A stretch of 64,000 nucleotides of DNA, taken from an uncultured bacterium. GTDB lineage: Bacteria > Desulfobacterota > Desulfovibrionia > Desulfovibrionales > Desulfovibrionaceae. Location of the stretch: the NCBI GenBank assembly GCA_905214305.1, contig CAJMLK010000009.1, positions 1-64,000 of the forward strand, given 5' to 3'. Each line of letters starts with the position of its first letter. Position 1 is the first letter of the stretch. Made by a program: the position numbers and the translations under genes. This document shows, one piece after another, positions 61,912 through 64,000 of the stretch. The notes under the pieces were generated by a model. That model was not told where the DNA came from, searched no databases, and was given only the letters and a program-made list of their open reading frames with translations.

Positions 61912-63120
61912 TCAACGCATGGGGCGCAACGATTCAGTATAAATTCTTGCCACAAGCTGGCGGGAAACGCTGACCGGCGCCACCGAGAGCAGAAGACCCA
62001 GCGAAGGCGTCTGCTCGACGAAGTTGCAAAACTCTTCCACATCGAACTCCTGGACTCCCAAGTCCAGGAGTTTTTGCGTTATGCCCAGGCTGAATATCCA
62101 GTCTTCCACCGCCCGCGCCGCTTCATCGGCTTCTTCGGGCAGGCCCTGCAGTCCGGGGGCCACCGGGCCAAGCACATGCGCCAGCACATCGGGTTTTGCG
62201 GCATAGCATGCGCCAACCACAGCAGGCAGCAGAATAGCCAGACGCAAGCCGTGCGGGAGATTTCTAAAGCGGCCCAAAGGCTGCTCCAGCGCGTGAGCCA
62301 TATGCAGATGGCTGTTGTCAAAAGCTACCCCGGCCTGAAGCGCCGCCAGGCACAGCCCGTAACGTGCCTTGAGGTTTTCCGGCTCGGCCAGCGCCACCGG
62401 CAACCAGCGATGAACCAGCCCCACGGTTTCGCGGGCCAGCGTAACCGCCAGCGGGTTGGCTGCCGTGGCTGTGGCTGCTTCCACAACCCTGCAGAACGCA
62501 TTTATGGACACATAGCGGCTCTGCTCTGCCGAAAGCCCGGTCATAAGGGCCGGATCGTCAATGGCGTATCGGGGGTACATGCAGTCGTGCCCCACAATGG
62601 ATCTGTGACTGCGCCCTGATACGGTGACCACGGCAAAACGGTTGACTTCACTGCCCGTGCCGTGGGTGAGATTGACGGCAACCAGAGGAAGGGCCTTTTG
62701 GGGCGTGAAGCGAAAACAAAAAAGGTCTTCAGCGCTTTTACCGGGATTAGCCAGCAGTATGGCCGCGCTCTTGCCGCAGTCCAGAGGGCTGCCCCCGCCA
62801 ATGGCGAGCACTGCTCCGGCATTGATGGCCCGCCCAAGGGCTGCTGCATCGTCCACAGTATCTGTGGTGGGGCTGGGCGTAACCCTGTTGTACAGGGCTG
62901 GTACAATGCCATGCCTGAGGGCAGCGGCTTCTACTTTATCCCACGCGCCCGAAGCGCGGTAGGCATGACCGCCGCAAACACAAAGAACTGCTGCAACTCC
63001 CTCGCTTTTAAGCTTGCCCAGGATGGGGTCTATCTTGTCTATGGCTCCCGTGCCGAGGTAAGCAATGCTTTTTACCCGCACTTCACGAACCACATTGTAA
63101 TCGCAGCAGTCATCCCACAT
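61912..63120 (-). CDS. Iron-type alcohol dehydrogenase with missing metal ligands
   Basis: A 402-residue protein with the fold of group III dehydrogenases. NAD-binding GGGSPLDCGKS and THGTGSEVNRFAVV are intact. Of the four metal ligands, the usual DAxxH is NAFCR (Asn207, Arg211), so Asp and His are lost; His276 and His290 (in NLPHG) remain, and the conserved second His is Gln280. It may use another metal mode or act without metal. GGGAGG lies 7 nt before the ATG at 63120. Confidence 0.85.
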   Translation of the reverse strand: MWDDCCDYNVVREVRVKSIAYLGTGAIDKIDPILGKLKSEGVAAVLCVCGGHAYRASGAWDKVEAAALRHGIVPALYNRVTPSPTTDTVDDAAALGRAINAGAVLAIGGGSPLDCGKSAAILLANPGKSAEDLFCFRFTPQKALPLVAVNLTHGTGSEVNRFAVVTVSGRSHRSIVGHDCMYPRYAIDDPALMTGLSAEQSRYVSINAFCRVVEAATATAANPLAVTLARETVGLVHRWLPVALAEPENLKARYGLCLAALQAGVAFDNSHLHMAHALEQPLGRFRNLPHGLRLAILLPAVVGACYAAKPDVLAHVLGPVAPGLQGLPEEADEAARAVEDWIFSLGITQKLLDLGVQEFDVEEFCNFVEQTPSLGLLLSVAPVSVSRQLVARIYTESLRPMR

Positions 63121-63547
63121 GGCAACCTCCCGCGATCACGCTGGGCTTTTATTGCGCTGCATTAAACTAGAACGAATATAAGTTTAGGTCAAGGAGCTGC
63201 GCAATTTTTCACATAATTTTCGCACAAATAATCTTCTTGATAAAAAAATCACAACATCGTAAGTATAAAGATTGTGCGTTTTTTATTACCAGAGGCGGAC
63301 TTTTTTTCCGCCAACCCCCTGCCCCATATAGCTTTTTTTATTCCGCCTGTTTTTTCCCACGGCACGTCCGGCAAAATCGACGCAAAGTACTCCCGGCAGA
63401 TTTTCATGAAAACGCGCCCGGTCGCACCAGATCCCCCTTCACCACCCCGGAGCGGGCATGCCGGGGCATCTTGCGGGCACGGCACGCTGATGTCCGCCAG
63501 ACTGCCGCATCCTTTTTGCTCCCGAAGTCGTACGCAGTCAACAACAA
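63121..63547. other. Intergenic region, no gene recognised
   Basis: Most of a 524-bp gap between the dehydrogenase and the Mop gene. The stretch next to 63121 is A/T-rich (63165-63290) and probably holds the dehydrogenase promoter; no defined operator was found. Confidence 0.4.
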
Positions 63548-63577
63548 GACCCGGAGCTTTGAAGGCTCCGGGTCTTT
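63548..63577 (-). terminator. Terminator after the Mop gene
   Basis: GACCCGGAGC (63548-63557) / GCTCCGGGTC (63565-63574), 10-bp perfect stem, T-rich on both sides (TTT plus strand, TTGTTGTT minus). It lies 70 nt past the Mop stop. Confidence 0.65.
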
Positions 63578-63644
63578 CATGACGAGTGCGCGTCCGCCGG
63601 GGCAGGCCCACAGCCGGTCAACGCGGCAGCAACTGCAGCAGGGA

Positions 63645-64000
63645 CTATCTGGGCACTGCCAGAATCACCTGCGAAGCCTTGACAATGGCCGTCACCTTTT
63701 TGCCGGTGGCAAGACCAAGCTTTTCAAGACTGCCCATGGTGACAATGGACGTGATGCCCACGCCGCCGGGCAGATCTACCAGCACCTCGGCATTAACCGC
63801 GCCGGGCGTAACCTTGCTGATTGTCCCGGAAAACTGGTTGCGGGTGGAAAGAAGGTATTTTTCGGCGTCATTCATCAGCAGCACAAAGCTCGCCTTGATC
63901 AGCGCCAGAGCTTCCACTCCGGGTTTAAGCCCAAGCTTGCCGGTGCTCACCTTGGTAATGGAAGCCACGATATTCAGCCCTCCATCAACGGCCAGTTCCA
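63645..64000 (-). CDS. Molybdate-binding Mop (TOBE) protein, partial
   Basis: The C-terminal 117 codons of a minus-strand gene whose start is outside the window. Two Mop domains are visible: the first ends in LNIVASITKVSTGKLGLKPGVEALALIKAS, the second is TRNQFSGTISKVTPGAVNAEVLVDLPGG...LGLATGKKVTAIVKASQVILAV. Such di-Mop modules bind molybdate or tungstate and form molbindins or the C-terminus of ModE. A GTG at 63968 is in frame, but LAVDGG-type residues upstream belong to the same first domain, so it is not the start. Molybdenum theme fits the MoeA-like gene. Confidence 0.9.
   Translation of the reverse strand, partial: ELAVDGGLNIVASITKVSTGKLGLKPGVEALALIKASFVLLMNDAEKYLLSTRNQFSGTISKVTPGAVNAEVLVDLPGGVGITSIVTMGSLEKLGLATGKKVTAIVKASQVILAVPR

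Overview
The window reads as chromosomal DNA of a GC-rich, sulfate-reducing deltaproteobacterium, most likely Desulfovibrio desulfuricans or a very close relative. The evidence is a set of signature redox proteins: a 107-residue mature tetrahaem cytochrome c3 (21920-22306), a nine-haem cytochrome with its membrane partners (47395-50882), a 45-residue short-loop rubredoxin between desulfoferrodoxin and a rubredoxin:oxygen oxidoreductase (19850-21744), and a haem-via-sirohaem gene. From memory these proteins closely resemble those of strain ATCC 27774; no database search was run. No rRNA, tRNA, phage, IS transposase or CRISPR array was recognised.

Layout. 1-687: a Skp/OmpH-like lipoprotein. 908-9101 (minus): flagellar genes flgI-flgJ-flgN-flgK-flgL-csrA-fliW. 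9550-13514 (minus): an Lrp-type regulator, a HAAAP amino-acid permease and kynureninase, which look like a kynurenine uptake and cleavage module. 13997-16511 (minus): flgM, a FlgM-associated protein and a frameshifted MFS exporter. 16740-19191: metF with a possible operator, and a phosphodiester glycosidase. 19850-21744: the dfx-rub-roo oxygen-defence operon behind a near-perfect Fur-type box. 21920-27067 (minus): cytochrome c3 and tetrapyrrole genes cobJ, cbiG, hemL and ahb. 28561-32390 (minus): RRM protein, dnaB, rplI, rpsR, rpsF. 32577-36880: PilZ protein, tgt, cytosolic-type gamma-glutamyltransferase. 37131-40846 (minus): two small unknown proteins, spermidine-synthase-like protein, tadA, LOG protein. 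41275-44962 (plus): beta-CASP nuclease, rsmD, coaD, miaA. 46213-50882: carbonic anhydrase and nhcABCD. 51746-59516: methyltransferase, diaminopropionate ammonia-lyase, lipoprotein, and a five-gene minus-strand cluster (aldolase, epimerase, KdsB-like cytidylyltransferase, acyltransferase, HAD phosphatase) that looks like an activated keto-deoxy-sugar pathway. 59833-64000: a degenerate MoeA fused to a periplasmic-binding-protein-like domain, an iron-type alcohol dehydrogenase lacking two metal ligands, and the end of a di-Mop protein.

The most unusual signal is not a gene. A family of palindromic intergenic repeats bounded by AGAGCA...TGCTCT occurs at about ten places. Three copies (9404, 16561, 51426) are exactly 148 bp; a fourth (26275) is the same element carrying a 167-bp insert. 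At six places the flanking gene's TAG stop codon is the outer end of the repeat (TAG-AGCA). A second, unrelated repeat cluster with ~200-bp inverted arms fills 44990-46160.

Starts were chosen from Shine-Dalgarno sequences and family alignment; several genes use GTG (cycA, dnaB, the methyltransferase, the epimerase) and one possibly TTG (cbiG). All family assignments come from reading motifs and lengths.
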